From assembly GCA_024742405.1 (NCBI GenBank), contig JANSYP010000001.1, positions 868,001-932,000 of the forward strand: DNA of 64,000 bases, read 5' to 3'. The notes below the pieces were generated by a model, which did not search any database, had not been told where the DNA came from, and worked only from the letters and a program-made list of their open reading frames with translations. The stretch comes from Paracoccaceae bacterium (GTDB lineage Bacteria; Pseudomonadota; Alphaproteobacteria; Rhodobacterales; Rhodobacteraceae). This document shows positions 9,830 to 19,063 of the stretch, piece by piece. The position numbers and the translations under genes are program-made. How positions within the stretch are numbered: position 1 is the stretch's first letter; every line of letters begins with the position of its first letter.

Positions 9830-10594
9830 ATGACCACTCCCGCAGTCCTACGTCACCGCGGCCTTGCGCTGCTCTACGCCCTTGTCTGCCACGGCGCCTT
9901 TGCCCTCGGCGCGGGCGGTATGGTTCTGGCGATGTATTTCGGGCTCTCGCGGTCGTTTGGCGAGGTACCCTGGCCTTGGGCAGCGCTGACGAACGCGTTG
10001 CTGATCGCGCAATTCCCGCTCGGTCATTCGTTCTTCCTGACCGGGCCGGGGCGCCGCTGGCTCGTCCGGTTGGCGCCCGCGCCTTTTGGAGAGACGCTGA
10101 GTGTCACCACCTACGCCGCCATTGCGTCGCTGCAGTTGCTTCTGCTCTTTGCGCTCTGGACACCGAGCGGGATCGTCTGGTGGCAGGCCGAGGGCGTCGC
10201 GCTGGCGCTTTGGACGCTCGCCTACGCCGCGGCCTGGGGGTTTCTTGCCCTGGCCGGCCTCTATACGGGCTGGCAGGTGCAGTCCGGCGTGCTGGGCTGG
10301 CTCGCGCTCTTTCGGGGCCGCAAGCCAAAATTCCCGGACATGCCCGAACGGGGGCCCTACCGCTATGTCCGCCACCCGATCTATCTGGGCTTCATCTGCG
10401 TGCTCTGGACCGTGCCGGTATGGACGCCGGACCAGCTGAGCCTTGCGCTTGCCTTCTCCGCCTACTGCATCCTTGCCCCGCGGCGAAAGGAGCGGCGCCT
10501 GCTGGGGCTCCACGGCGCTCGGTATGCTGACTATATGGCGCGCGTCGGCTATCTACCGCGTCTGCCACGCCCAAGGAAAGCTGACCATGCCTGA
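9830..10594 (+). CDS. ICMT-family membrane methyltransferase (MddA-like)
   Basis: 254 residues with about six hydrophobic segments and the C-terminal cytosolic SAM-binding signature of the isoprenylcysteine carboxyl methyltransferase family: RGPYRYVRHPIYLGFI (about 182-197) and RRKERRLLGLHGARYADYM. In bacteria the best-known members of this shape are MddA methanethiol S-methyltransferases, which form dimethyl sulfide; NnrU/PEMT-like lipid methyltransferases share the motif. The ATG at 9830 is chosen because membrane segments start directly after it; an earlier in-frame ATG (9788) overlaps the upstream gene. It overlaps the next gene by 8 bases, so the pair is coupled. The substrate is not decided. 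Confidence 0.75.
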   Translation: MTTPAVLRHRGLALLYALVCHGAFALGAGGMVLAMYFGLSRSFGEVPWPWAALTNALLIAQFPLGHSFFLTGPGRRWLVRLAPAPFGETLSVTTYAAIASLQLLLLFALWTPSGIVWWQAEGVALALWTLAYAAAWGFLALAGLYTGWQVQSGVLGWLALFRGRKPKFPDMPERGPYRYVRHPIYLGFICVLWTVPVWTPDQLSLALAFSAYCILAPRRKERRLLGLHGARYADYMARVGYLPRLPRPRKADHA

Positions 10595-11300
10595 CGGACC
10601 CTTGCGCAACGACCTGACGATTTATGATGCCGAGGCCGAGGCCTGGTGGTCGGACAGCGCCCGCTGGGTGCGCACGCTCAAGAATATGGTGCCGGGGCGG
10701 ATGGCCTATTTCGACGGGTTCACGGATTGGCAGGGCGCGGCGGTGCTCGATCTGGGCTGTGCGGGTGGGTTCATGGCCGAGGCGCTGGACGACCGCGGCG
10801 CGCGGGTCACCGGGATCGATCCGGCGGCACAAGCCATCGACGCGGCTCGCGCCCATGCTGCCCAAACAGGCCGCGAGATCGCCTATGACGTCGGCGTGGG
10901 CGAGGCACTGCCCTATCCCGAAGACGCCTTCGACCATGTCGTCTGCGTCGATGTGCTGGAGCATGTTTCCGATCTGCCGCGCGTATTGGCAGAGGTTGCC
11001 CGGGTCCTCAAACCCGGCGGGCTGTTCCTCTTCGACACGATCAATCGAAACCCGCTGGCGCGCTTTGCGACCATCACCATGGCCGAGAATGTCCTGGGCC
11101 TGCTGCCCAGGGGAACCCACGACCCGGCGATGTTCATCAAGCCCGGGGAACTTCGCGATGCGCTGACCGCGGCAGGACTGGTTCCTGGGCGGTTCACCGG
11201 GCTCGGACCGCGCGGCATCACCCGCCGCGGCGATTTCACCTTCGGGCGTCTGCCCGGCACTGCGATCATCTATATGGGCACGGCATCCAAGCCCGCCTGA
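10587..11300 (+). CDS. UbiG-like SAM-dependent methyltransferase
   Basis: 237 residues, class I methyltransferase. Seen: AEAWWSDSARW near the N-terminus (UbiG-type WW), motif I VLDLGCAGGFMAEAL (about 52-66), acidic GIDPAAQAI, motif VCVDVLEHVSDLPRVL, and FLFDTINRNPLA and THDPAMFIKPGEL, both close to UbiG (2-polyprenyl-6-hydroxyphenol methylase / 3-demethylubiquinol 3-O-methyltransferase). It lacks the complete PLHxLNP segment of true UbiG, so it may be a paralogue acting on another substrate. The ATG at 10587 overlaps the end of the upstream methyltransferase gene, with AAGGAAAG before it. Confidence 0.8.
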   Translation: MPDGPLRNDLTIYDAEAEAWWSDSARWVRTLKNMVPGRMAYFDGFTDWQGAAVLDLGCAGGFMAEALDDRGARVTGIDPAAQAIDAARAHAAQTGREIAYDVGVGEALPYPEDAFDHVVCVDVLEHVSDLPRVLAEVARVLKPGGLFLFDTINRNPLARFATITMAENVLGLLPRGTHDPAMFIKPGELRDALTAAGLVPGRFTGLGPRGITRRGDFTFGRLPGTAIIYMGTASKPA

Positions 11301-11316
11301 GCCATGGAGTGAGACG

Positions 11317-11724
11317 ATGACCCTCGCCGCCCTGTTTCTCTCTGCGCTCCTGTTCGGTGGAATGGCGCTCTATTCCTTCGGGTTTGCGCCGCTGGTCTTT
11401 TCGCAATTGCCCGGCGATCAGGCCGGCCGATTCATTCGCGGGGCGTTCCGCTGGTACTATCTGTTCGTGCTGGGAGTGGCTGTGGTCGCGGGCGCTGTTC
11501 TGGCTGCGGTCGACCCGTTAGGGGCCGGTCTGATGCTCGGGGTGGCGGTGCTGGCCGTGATCGCGCGCCAGGTGTTGATGCCGATGATCAACACGTCCCG
11601 CGATGCTCAGATGGCCGGAGATGCCAGCGCCAAGAGACGGTTCGGCCAGCTTCACGGCTTGTCAGTGGTCATCAACTTCGTGCAGCTTTCCGCCGTCGCC
11701 TGGGTGCTCGCCCGCTTTATCTGA
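11317..11724 (+). CDS. DUF4149 small membrane protein
   Basis: 135 residues with four predicted membrane helices (about 2-25, 47-68, 70-90 and 115-133) and the conserved inter-helix stretch MPMINTSRDAQMAGD, as in DUF4149 proteins. No catalytic residues and no known function. It begins 16 bases after the UbiG-like gene and precedes mnmH by 25 bases in the same direction, so it probably belongs to the same transcript. A ribosome-binding GGAGTGAG lies before the ATG. Confidence 0.8.
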   Translation: MTLAALFLSALLFGGMALYSFGFAPLVFSQLPGDQAGRFIRGAFRWYYLFVLGVAVVAGAVLAAVDPLGAGLMLGVAVLAVIARQVLMPMINTSRDAQMAGDASAKRRFGQLHGLSVVINFVQLSAVAWVLARFI

Positions 11725-11749
11725 GCGCACAGGTCCGCTAAGCCGCACC

Positions 11750-12835
11750 ATGGTTTACACGCTGACCGACCTCGCCGCGCTGCGCGACGCCCCCTTCGAC
11801 GATCTCATCGATGTGCGCTCGCCGGCGGAGTTCGCCGAGGATCATCTGCCCGGCGCCATCAACCTGCCAGTCCTGTCCAACGAGGAGCGCGCCCGCGTCG
11901 GCACGATGTACGTCCGCGAGAGCCGGTTCGGCGCGCGCAAGATCGGCGCCGCGCTGGTGCTCAGGAACACCGCGCACCATATCGAAACGGCGCTGGCCGA
12001 CCGCAGCGGGGCCTGGCAACCGCTGGTCTATTGCTGGCGGGGCGGTCAGCGCTCCGGCACGTTCGGCTGGCTGCTGGGCGAGATCGGATGGCGGGCGCAG
12101 ACACTGCAGGGCGGCTATCGCACTTTTCGCCGGGCCGTGGTCGCCCGGCTCTATGACAAGCCGCTGGCGCACCGTCTGGTTGTGCTGGCTGGCATGACCT
12201 GTACGGCAAAGACTGATCTGCTGGCGCTGCTGGCCGGGCAGGGGTTGCAGGTGATCGATCTGGAGGGGCTCGCCCACCACAGAGGCTCCGTGTTCGGGGG
12301 ACGTGCGGCGCCGCAACCGAGCCAGAAGATGTTCGAAAGCCGTCTGGCGATGGCGCTCGCCGCCTGCGATCCCGCGGCGCCGGTCATCGTAGAGGCCGAA
12401 AGCAGCAAGATCGGCGATCTGTTGGTGCCGCCGCAGGTCTGGCAGGCGATGTGCGCCGCCCCGCGTGTGGCCATAAACGCGCCGCTGCCGGCGCGGGCGC
12501 GGTATTTCACGCGGGCCTATGCCGATCTCGTCGCGGATCCGGCGGCGTTCAAGGCGCGAATCGCGGCGCTGGTGTCCGTCCATGGCTATGCGCGCACCGG
12601 CGCGTGGCAAGCGCTGGTCGATGCGGGAGAGATGGAGGCGGTAGCGTCGCAACTGATGGAATTGCACTACGATCCGCGCTACGCCAAATCCGCGTCGCGC
12701 CATGGCGGGAACTTGCGACAGACACTCAATCTGACTGACCTTGAACCCGAAGCGCTTGCCGCGGCCCTGCCGGATCTGGTGGGCGCTCTGATGCGGGCGG
12801 ATGGCGCAAGACGCGCGCTCAGCGCAGCCGGATGA
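11750..12835 (+). CDS. mnmH: tRNA 2-selenouridine synthase
   Basis: 361 residues. MnmH (SelU) replaces sulfur with selenium in the wobble 2-thiouridine of Lys, Glu and Gln tRNAs, through a geranylated intermediate, using selenophosphate. Seen: rhodanese domain with IDVRSPAEF (20-28) and catalytic Cys95 in YCWRGGQRSG; DLEGLAHHRGSVFGG and QKMFES motifs. The P-loop reads GMTCTAKT (148-155), departing from the usual GNTGSGKT by Cys and Ala replacing glycines. It converges on the SelD-fusion gene, which supplies selenophosphate; the two genes overlap tail-to-tail by 17 bases. The ATG at 11750 fits the family start; the longer frame upstream overlaps DUF4149. Confidence 0.93.
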   Translation: MVYTLTDLAALRDAPFDDLIDVRSPAEFAEDHLPGAINLPVLSNEERARVGTMYVRESRFGARKIGAALVLRNTAHHIETALADRSGAWQPLVYCWRGGQRSGTFGWLLGEIGWRAQTLQGGYRTFRRAVVARLYDKPLAHRLVVLAGMTCTAKTDLLALLAGQGLQVIDLEGLAHHRGSVFGGRAAPQPSQKMFESRLAMALAACDPAAPVIVEAESSKIGDLLVPPQVWQAMCAAPRVAINAPLPARARYFTRAYADLVADPAAFKARIAALVSVHGYARTGAWQALVDAGEMEAVASQLMELHYDPRYAKSASRHGGNLRQTLNLTDLEPEALAAALPDLVGALMRADGARRALSAAG

Positions 12836-15011
12836 TCGGCGCTCCGTCGGTGACCGAACCGATCCGCCAATACGGCAGGGCCTCGTTATCCAGCGACGCG
12901 AGCGCAGCAGCGGGCAGCGTGGCCAGCAAGCCGCCGCAGGTTTGCGGATCCAGTAGCAGCGCCTGGGCGGCGGATGCGGTCCATCCTTCAAGTGACGGCA
13001 GCGTATCGCCGAGATTGCCAGGAAATAGGCTCGACCGGGTGCCGGCCTCGGCCAGGGCAAGCGTACCGGGATAGAGCGGAACGGATGCGGTCTCGATCTC
13101 CATACCCACGCCCGAGGCGCGCGCGATTCCGAGCGCGTGGCCGAGCAGCCCGAAGCCTGTGACATCCGTCATCGCCGTTGCGTGACTCAATAGCGCCGCC
13201 GCGACCGGGGCGAGGGAAAGTGTCATCTCCGCATAGAGCGCTGCCATGTCGCGGCCGTCGGCATCGCCGGCCATCTCTGCGGCCAGCAGCGTGCCCGATC
13301 CCACCGGCCGGGTGAGGATCAGCGCATCGCCGGCCCGCGCGCCCGCGAGCGTGATCGCCGGTCGCTCCAGCAGACCGGTCACCGTGAAGCCCAGTGTCAG
13401 CTCGCTACCCATGGTGCTGTGGCCGCCCGCGATGGCGGCCCCCTCTGCGGCAAAAACCTCGGCGGCCGCGCCCATGATTTCGTCCATCCAGCGGGCCTGC
13501 AGATCGGCCGAAAGCCGCGGCAGGATGACCGAGGCCAGCGCCACCTGCGGGCGCGCGCCCATGGCCCAGATGTCGCCGAGCGCGTGGTGGGCGGCGATCC
13601 GGGCCATCAGCCACGGATCCTCGACCACGGCGCGTAGATGGTCGGTCGTGAGCACCTGATATGTGCCGCCGATATTCAGCACCGCCGCATCGTCGCCGGG
13701 CAACCGTTCCAGGTCTTTCCGCGAACTGGCGGGCAGGGCCTGGAGCGCGCCGCGCAGTGTGCCGCCCGCGACCTTGGCCCCGCAACCGCCACAGAGCGGC
13801 TTGCCGCCGGCCAGCTCGGCGCGCAGGCCGGTGACGAGGGGGTCTTTCAGCGGCGGTGGCGTCATTTTCGGCAGATCGTGGAACCGGTCCATGAATTCTA
13901 CATCGATCCGGTCCTTCCAGCGCCAAAGTACGGGGCGCAGCGCGGGTGCGGTTAGGGACAGCGGGCCGCGTTCCGCAATTGCCGTGCGGGCGCCCAGCGA
14001 GATGAGCTTCAGATAGTGCTTTTGTGGGCGGAACGGGCGTCGCGCCCCACCCGTCAAATCGGCGCGCAGATTGTGATAAAGCACCGGTGCGGCGCGCACC
14101 GCGAACACCCCTGCCTTGGGCCGCGGCGCGTTCGTTTGGTGCGCGCAATCACCCGTTGCATAGATCGTGGGATCGTTGGTGCTGCGCAGGTTCGCATCGA
14201 CATCGATATATCCCGCGGTCAGGTCCAGCCCGGTGCCGGGCAGCCAGTCCTGCGGCCGTGCGCCCGCCGCGCCGATGCAAAAGGCACCGTCAAGCGTGCG
14301 CCCGTCGTCGAGCACGACCCCGTCGCGCGTCACCTGCGCCACCCGGCGACCGGCATGGACCGCGATGTCCTGCCGGGCCAGCTCTCCCAGCAGCGCATCG
14401 CGGAGCCTGGGCGTGCTGTCGGCAAGGGGCTCCGCGGCCTCGATCAGATGGACCTGAGCGGTGCCACCCGTCGCGGCGGCCAGACGATGTCGCATGGCAA
14501 AGGCCAGCTCGACCCCGGCGATGCCCCCGCCGATCACCGCGGCCGTCGCAGGGCGTTCGCCCGCGGCGACGCGCGGGACGTAGGCTTCCCACCGCTCGGC
14601 GAACCCGCCCAGCGGTTTGGCCGCCACGCCGTGCTCGGCAAAGCCGGGAATCTCAGGCATGTCGGAGGTGATGCCGATGTCGATCGACAGAAGGTCGTAA
14701 GCGATGCGGCGGCCGCAGGCGAGCAGCACGGTACGCGCCGCCCTGTCGATGGAAACCGCCCGGCCGAGCACCAGCCGTGCTCCGGCAAAGCGAGCGAGTT
14801 GCACCAGGTCCATCTCCAGCGCTTCGCGCCGGTAATGGCCCGCGATATGGCCCGGCAACATGCCGGTATAGGGTGCCGTCGGGCCCGGATTGATCATGGT
14901 GATGCGGACGCCCGCGAGCGGCGCCATCGCCCATTTGCGCAGCACGAGCGCATGGGTATGGCCGCCGCCGAGAAACACTAGGTCGCGTATCAGGGGAATC
15001 GCGCTTTGCAT
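12819..15011 (-). CDS. selD: FAD-dependent oxidoreductase fused to selenide, water dikinase
   Basis: 730 residues. The N-terminal half (10-395) is an NDH-2-like pyridine nucleotide-disulfide oxidoreductase (DLVFLGGGHTHALVLRKWA for FAD, AAVIGGGIAGVELAFAM for NAD(P), YATGDCAH). The C-terminal half (about 400-730) is SelD, which makes selenophosphate from selenide and ATP, with GGCGAKVAGGTL (Cys410 and Lys413 correspond to the catalytic pair), GDDAAVL, TTDHL, and GGHSTMGSE. The flavoprotein half may reduce selenium to selenide for its partner; this is inferred from the fusion. The ATG at 15011 is used; a TTG at 15041 is an alternative. It faces mnmH, so selenouridine is the likely product pathway; no selA/selB is in view. 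Confidence 0.92.
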   Translation of the reverse strand: MQSAIPLIRDLVFLGGGHTHALVLRKWAMAPLAGVRITMINPGPTAPYTGMLPGHIAGHYRREALEMDLVQLARFAGARLVLGRAVSIDRAARTVLLACGRRIAYDLLSIDIGITSDMPEIPGFAEHGVAAKPLGGFAERWEAYVPRVAAGERPATAAVIGGGIAGVELAFAMRHRLAAATGGTAQVHLIEAAEPLADSTPRLRDALLGELARQDIAVHAGRRVAQVTRDGVVLDDGRTLDGAFCIGAAGARPQDWLPGTGLDLTAGYIDVDANLRSTNDPTIYATGDCAHQTNAPRPKAGVFAVRAAPVLYHNLRADLTGGARRPFRPQKHYLKLISLGARTAIAERGPLSLTAPALRPVLWRWKDRIDVEFMDRFHDLPKMTPPPLKDPLVTGLRAELAGGKPLCGGCGAKVAGGTLRGALQALPASSRKDLERLPGDDAAVLNIGGTYQVLTTDHLRAVVEDPWLMARIAAHHALGDIWAMGARPQVALASVILPRLSADLQARWMDEIMGAAAEVFAAEGAAIAGGHSTMGSELTLGFTVTGLLERPAITLAGARAGDALILTRPVGSGTLLAAEMAGDADGRDMAALYAEMTLSLAPVAAALLSHATAMTDVTGFGLLGHALGIARASGVGMEIETASVPLYPGTLALAEAGTRSSLFPGNLGDTLPSLEGWTASAAQALLLDPQTCGGLLATLPAAALASLDNEALPYWRIGSVTDGAPIIRLR

Positions 15012-15160
15012 GGTCCGTCCGTAGCCTACTGGTTGGGCCAAGCCCTACGACGCCGTGCCCCTGCGCGAAAGACTACGGCGCGCGAAACGCACGTTGTGCC
15101 ATAGGGTGCCGATTGGACCGTGATTGCCGAGTTCTTGGGCGGCACCGCCACCGGCGCCTT

Positions 15161-15409
15161 TCAAGAGTCGAGGATCAGGTGCCGCGCGATGCCGTAGACG
15201 TAGAGCGCCGCGAAGACGACGTTGATGTATTTCAGCTGCGGTTCCGTCCGCAGCCAGCCGCAATAGATCCAGATCAGGCAGAACGGGAGGCCAAGCACCA
15301 TGGCGGACAGTTGCCAGCCCTGAACGATGCACACCGTGCTGCCAAGACCAAGCGCAAAGGCGAGCCACTTCAACAGCTGCTCATGCGCGCCCAACGTCAT
15401 ACGCGTCAT
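15161..15409 (-). CDS. Small hypothetical membrane protein
   Basis: 82 residues from an ATG at 15409, with three hydrophobic helices (about 12-30, 32-50 and 58-76) and a soluble start (MTRMTLGAHEQLLKW). The stretch LPFCLIWIYCGWLRTEPQLK is conserved-looking, with Trp-rich ends as in membrane proteins of Rhodobacteraceae. No function recognised. It lies alone between the SelD fusion and the photolyase-like gene, all on the minus strand. An in-frame extension to 15490 lacks membrane character. Confidence 0.6.
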   Translation of the reverse strand: MTRMTLGAHEQLLKWLAFALGLGSTVCIVQGWQLSAMVLGLPFCLIWIYCGWLRTEPQLKYINVVFAALYVYGIARHLILDS

Positions 15410-15538
15410 CTTACAAACTTTCAGGTGATCAGCGCCGTAAACCCGGCGATCTGATGCAGACAGACTAGCAAAAGACGACGGGTGCGACAAGAAATCCCGG
15501 ACAGGGTTACCTGCGCGTTTCGATCACACCCCGACAGG

Positions 15539-16783
15539 TCAGGGGGACCGCCGCGTGACCGGGCGCAGGCCCTTAAGCTCTGACAGGAACTGTGGGATTT
15601 TTTCCTTGAAGCGAAAGAATCCATGGGTGGCGTAGGGCCACGCCGAACGGTCTTCAGTGCGCATGACCCGGACCAGCCCGATGCCGGCGGCACCGCAGTC
15701 TCGCGCGGCGCCGTCGAGCAGCCCGGCGACCGGACCGACCGGCGCGTAGGCCGTCACGATCTGGCGCAGCCCGTGCCGCTGCGCCCAGTCGCACAGGTCC
15801 GCCGCGGCAGTTTGTGGCGCGATCTGTGTGTGAGAGTCGACCCGGTCCGCGCAGCGCGCAAGGCAATCTGCGATCGCGCCATGGACAAAGTGATGTACCG
15901 GCTCCGCCACGGCCAGCGGGCTGCGCATTGCCGGCGCACCGAGGCTTGCCACCGGCAGGGCGTGGGGCAGCCGCAGAAAACCAGGCGAGAGGTCCTCCTC
16001 GGTCAGAAGCCAACCGGTCGGCACGTCCCAATCGACCAGCTGCGGCATAGGCAAGGCAACGGGGGCCGGTGGTGCTGGGCCGTCGAGCGGTGGCGCAAAG
16101 GGCGCAAGCCGGTTCTCCGGCCGGAACCGGCCTTCGGTATATTTGGCGATGTTTGAGGGGCGCGCGAGGTAGGTCTTGCCGCGGGTCTGCAGCCCGCCGA
16201 CCCACCGCCAGGACAGCGTGTTGGAGGCCGGATCGCCGTCCAGCAGATGGCGCAGAAAGAAATCGGCGCCAAGCTCCCAGGGCAGGCGTAGCGTAAAGAT
16301 CCAGATCGAGGCGAACCACATCCGCGCGTGATTGTGAAGATAACCGGTCTCCACCAGCTCCCGCGCCCAATGGTCAAACGCCTCGATCCCGGTCTCGCCG
16401 CAGCAAGCGGCCTCCCATTCGGCGCGCAGGCCGGCTTCGGTGGCCAGTCGGTCGAGGGCGCGCTGAACACCGCCGCGATAGGCGGCCCAGATCACCGGGC
16501 GCAGTTCCAGCCAGCCCTTCCAATAGGTCCGCCAGTAGACTTCCTGCACGAATTTCTCGGCCGCGCTCAGGCTGTGGCGGGCCAGGATGGCTTGCAAAAC
16601 TTCGGATTCTGTGAGGATCCGGTGGCGCAGATAGGGCGAGAGGCCCGACACATCCGGGTGCCCGGCGCGATCATAGTTGCGTTGTGCGGCATAGGCACGC
16701 CCGGCTTTGGGTGCGAAACCGACGAGCCGTTCAAGGGCTGCGGTACGGGTCGGCAGCGGGGGAGCGCAAGCGTCAGAAGGCAT
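15539..16783 (-). CDS. Photolyase/cryptochrome-like FAD-binding protein with permuted domain order
   Basis: 414 residues. Residues about 35-225 match the photolyase FAD domain: SGLSPYLRHRILTESEVL, EKFVQEVYWRTYWKGWLEL, NHARMWFASIWIFTLRLPWE, GDPASNTLSWRWVGGLQ, and YLARPSNIAKYTEGRF. No alpha/beta antenna domain precedes it. Instead, residues about 300-410 read like the photolyase alpha/beta domain (LCDWAQRHGLRQIVTAYAPV, then DRSAWPYATHGFFRFKEKIP, the segment that normally links antenna to FAD domain). The order therefore appears swapped. Likely blue-light-dependent DNA repair or signalling; activity is not proven. The start at 16783 is directly before the conserved region. Confidence 0.82.
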   Translation of the reverse strand: MPSDACAPPLPTRTAALERLVGFAPKAGRAYAAQRNYDRAGHPDVSGLSPYLRHRILTESEVLQAILARHSLSAAEKFVQEVYWRTYWKGWLELRPVIWAAYRGGVQRALDRLATEAGLRAEWEAACCGETGIEAFDHWARELVETGYLHNHARMWFASIWIFTLRLPWELGADFFLRHLLDGDPASNTLSWRWVGGLQTRGKTYLARPSNIAKYTEGRFRPENRLAPFAPPLDGPAPPAPVALPMPQLVDWDVPTGWLLTEEDLSPGFLRLPHALPVASLGAPAMRSPLAVAEPVHHFVHGAIADCLARCADRVDSHTQIAPQTAAADLCDWAQRHGLRQIVTAYAPVGPVAGLLDGAARDCGAAGIGLVRVMRTEDRSAWPYATHGFFRFKEKIPQFLSELKGLRPVTRRSP

Positions 16784-16928
16784 GGGCGGCGAGCTAAGCC
16801 CGCGCGGGCTGGCTTCAAGCCCGCGCGCCAGGCATCCGGCGCCCCTTGCAGCCCCCCCGGAGCCTGACTAAGACTCGCTCAATCGCCCGGCGATGAGCGC
16901 CTTGGCCCAATCAGACAGGCATCCTCCC

Positions 16929-17564
16929 ATGCAAAATCTCGGTGACGTCTATATGAACAATCTCGTCCCCATGGTCGTCGAGCAGACGTCGCGCGGAGAA
17001 CGGGCTTACGACATCTTCTCGCGGCTGCTGAAAGAGCGGATCATCTTCGTGTCCGGTCCGGTGCATGACGGCATGTCATCGCTGATCGTGGCGCAACTGT
17101 TGCATTTGGAAGCGGACAATCCGTCCAAAGAGATCTCGATGTATATCAACAGCCCCGGCGGCGTGGTCTCCAGCGGGCTGTCGATCTACGACACGATGCA
17201 GTATATCAAACCCAAGGTCTCGACGCTTGTCGTCGGGCAGGCGGCCTCGATGGGGTCGCTGTTGCTGACGGCCGGCGCGACAGGCATGCGGTTTTCGTTG
17301 CCCAACAGCCGGATCATGGTGCACCAACCCTCCGGCGGGTTCCAGGGCCAGGCGACGGACATCTCGATCCACGCCAAGGAAATCCTCGAATTGAAGGAAC
17401 GGCTCAACAACATTTACGTGAAACACACCGGTCAGGAATACGACACTGTCGAGGCCGCGCTCGAGCGGGACAATTTCATGACCGCCGAACAAGCCAAGGA
17501 CTGGGGTTTGATCGACGAAATCGTAGAAAATCGCGCTGTTTCGGATGACGAAACGTCAGACTGA
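16929..17564 (+). CDS. clpP: ATP-dependent Clp protease proteolytic subunit
   Basis: 211 residues. The tetradecameric serine protease chamber working with ClpX or ClpA. Seen: [12 protein letters not shown], catalytic Ser107 in GQAASMGS, His132 in [11 protein letters not shown], and the Asp of the triad near residue 181. The ATG at 16929 ([20 protein letters not shown]) fits alphaproteobacterial ClpP, with CATCCTCCC not a strong ribosome site; an upstream in-frame ATG (16893) would add 12 unconserved residues. clpX follows 134 bases downstream on the same strand, the normal partner arrangement. Confidence 0.97.
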   Translation: MQNLGDVYMNNLVPMVVEQTSRGERAYDIFSRLLKERIIFVSGPVHDGMSSLIVAQLLHLEADNPSKEISMYINSPGGVVSSGLSIYDTMQYIKPKVSTLVVGQAASMGSLLLTAGATGMRFSLPNSRIMVHQPSGGFQGQATDISIHAKEILELKERLNNIYVKHTGQEYDTVEAALERDNFMTAEQAKDWGLIDEIVENRAVSDDETSD

Positions 17565-17698
17565 CACGGCGCTTCAACACGGGGTTGCGCCTGCGGATTT
17601 TCACATTGTGGATGCGCAGGCGCTGACCTAGACTGGTTCGACGGGCGAAGAACACCTCGGTTCCCCCCGGTGTGTTGTCCCCCATCTTGGAGGTGACG

Positions 17699-18964
17699 AT
17701 GGCGAGCAATTCCGGCGGCGACAGTAAAAATACTCTCTATTGCAGCTTCTGCGGCAAGAGCCAGCATGAGGTGCGCAAACTGATCGCAGGGCCGACAGTG
17801 TTCATTTGTGACGAGTGCGTCGAGCTCTGTATGGATATCATCCGCGAGGAGACAAAATCCGCGGGGCTGAAATCGTCCGATGGGGTGCCCACGCCCAAGG
17901 AGATCTGCGAGGTCCTTGACGATTACGTGATCGGTCAGGCCCATGCCAAACGGGTGCTCTCGGTCGCGGTGCACAACCACTACAAACGCCTCAACCACGC
18001 CTCCAAGTCCGGCGATATCGAGCTCGCGAAGTCGAACATCCTGCTGATCGGGCCCACGGGCTGCGGCAAGACGCTGCTCGCCCAGACATTGGCCCGGATC
18101 CTCGACGTGCCGTTCACGATGGCCGACGCCACGACGCTGACCGAGGCGGGCTATGTCGGCGAGGATGTCGAGAACATCATTCTCAAGCTGCTCCAGTCCA
18201 GCGAGTATAATGTCGAGCGTGCCCAACGCGGCATCGTCTATATCGACGAGGTCGACAAGATCACCCGCAAGTCGGACAATCCTTCGATCACCCGCGATGT
18301 GTCGGGCGAAGGGGTTCAGCAGGCGCTGCTGAAGATCATGGAAGGCACCGTGGCCTCCGTGCCACCCCAGGGCGGGCGCAAGCATCCTCAGCAGGAGTTT
18401 CTGCAGGTCGACACGACGAATATCCTGTTCATCTGCGGCGGCGCTTTTGCCGGGCTCGACAAGATCATCGCGCGGCGGGGCAAGGGTTCGGCCATCGGTT
18501 TCGGTGCCGATGTCAAAAAGGACGACGACCGGGGCGTCGGCGATCTGTTTACTGAACTTGAGCCCGAGGATCTGCTGAAATTCGGGCTGATCCCGGAATT
18601 CGTCGGTCGTTTGCCCGTCATCGCGACGCTGACCGATCTGGACGAAGATGCGCTGGTGACGATCCTGACGCAGCCCAAGAACGCTCTTGTGCGCCAGTAC
18701 CAGCGTCTCTTCGAGCTTGAAGACACGCAACTGACCTTCACCGAAGATGCGCTGTCCGGCATCGCCAAGCGGGCGATCGAACGCAAGACCGGCGCCCGCG
18801 GCCTGCGCTCGATCATGGAGGACATCCTGCTCGATACGATGTTCGACCTGCCGGGCATGGACAGCGTCGCCGAAGTCGTCGTCAACGAAGAGGCCGTGAC
18901 CTCGGACGCGTCGCCTCTGCTCATCTATTCGGACCGGCAGGAAGAACCGGTGACGGCCAGTTAG
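17699..18964 (+). CDS. clpX: ATP-dependent Clp protease ATP-binding subunit ClpX
   Basis: 421 residues, the AAA+ unfoldase that delivers substrates to ClpP. Seen: N-terminal zinc finger with [11 protein letters not shown] and CDECVELC (about 12-42), Walker A GPTGCGKT, Walker [11 protein letters not shown], the GFGADV pore region, sensor-2 [11 protein letters not shown] and full family length. The ATG at 17699 is preceded by GGAGGTGA, an ideal ribosome-binding site. The 134-base gap after clpP may hold its own promoter, so coordinate but separable expression is possible. Confidence 0.98.
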   Translation: MASNSGGDSKNTLYCSFCGKSQHEVRKLIAGPTVFICDECVELCMDIIREETKSAGLKSSDGVPTPKEICEVLDDYVIGQAHAKRVLSVAVHNHYKRLNHASKSGDIELAKSNILLIGPTGCGKTLLAQTLARILDVPFTMADATTLTEAGYVGEDVENIILKLLQSSEYNVERAQRGIVYIDEVDKITRKSDNPSITRDVSGEGVQQALLKIMEGTVASVPPQGGRKHPQQEFLQVDTTNILFICGGAFAGLDKIIARRGKGSAIGFGADVKKDDDRGVGDLFTELEPEDLLKFGLIPEFVGRLPVIATLTDLDEDALVTILTQPKNALVRQYQRLFELEDTQLTFTEDALSGIAKRAIERKTGARGLRSIMEDILLDTMFDLPGMDSVAEVVVNEEAVTSDASPLLIYSDRQEEPVTAS

Positions 18965-19063
18965 GAACCTGGTCGTCGGGGCGGGGGGCCATTTGCCGCT
19001 CTGGACCGCTCCTGCCAACCGGGTCATACCCGCAGACGTCGAAACCCGTTTGGAGAGACCGAT

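Noticed and set aside
15045-15368. A 107-residue minus-strand open frame overlapping the small membrane protein
   Set aside because: Arg/His-rich composition with no membrane or domain features; the overlapping 15161-15409 frame has three clear helices.
17640-17690. Imperfect hairpin AACACCTCGG / CCGGTGTGTT before clpX
   Set aside because: Two mismatches in the stem and no T-run; it is neither a convincing terminator nor a known leader element.
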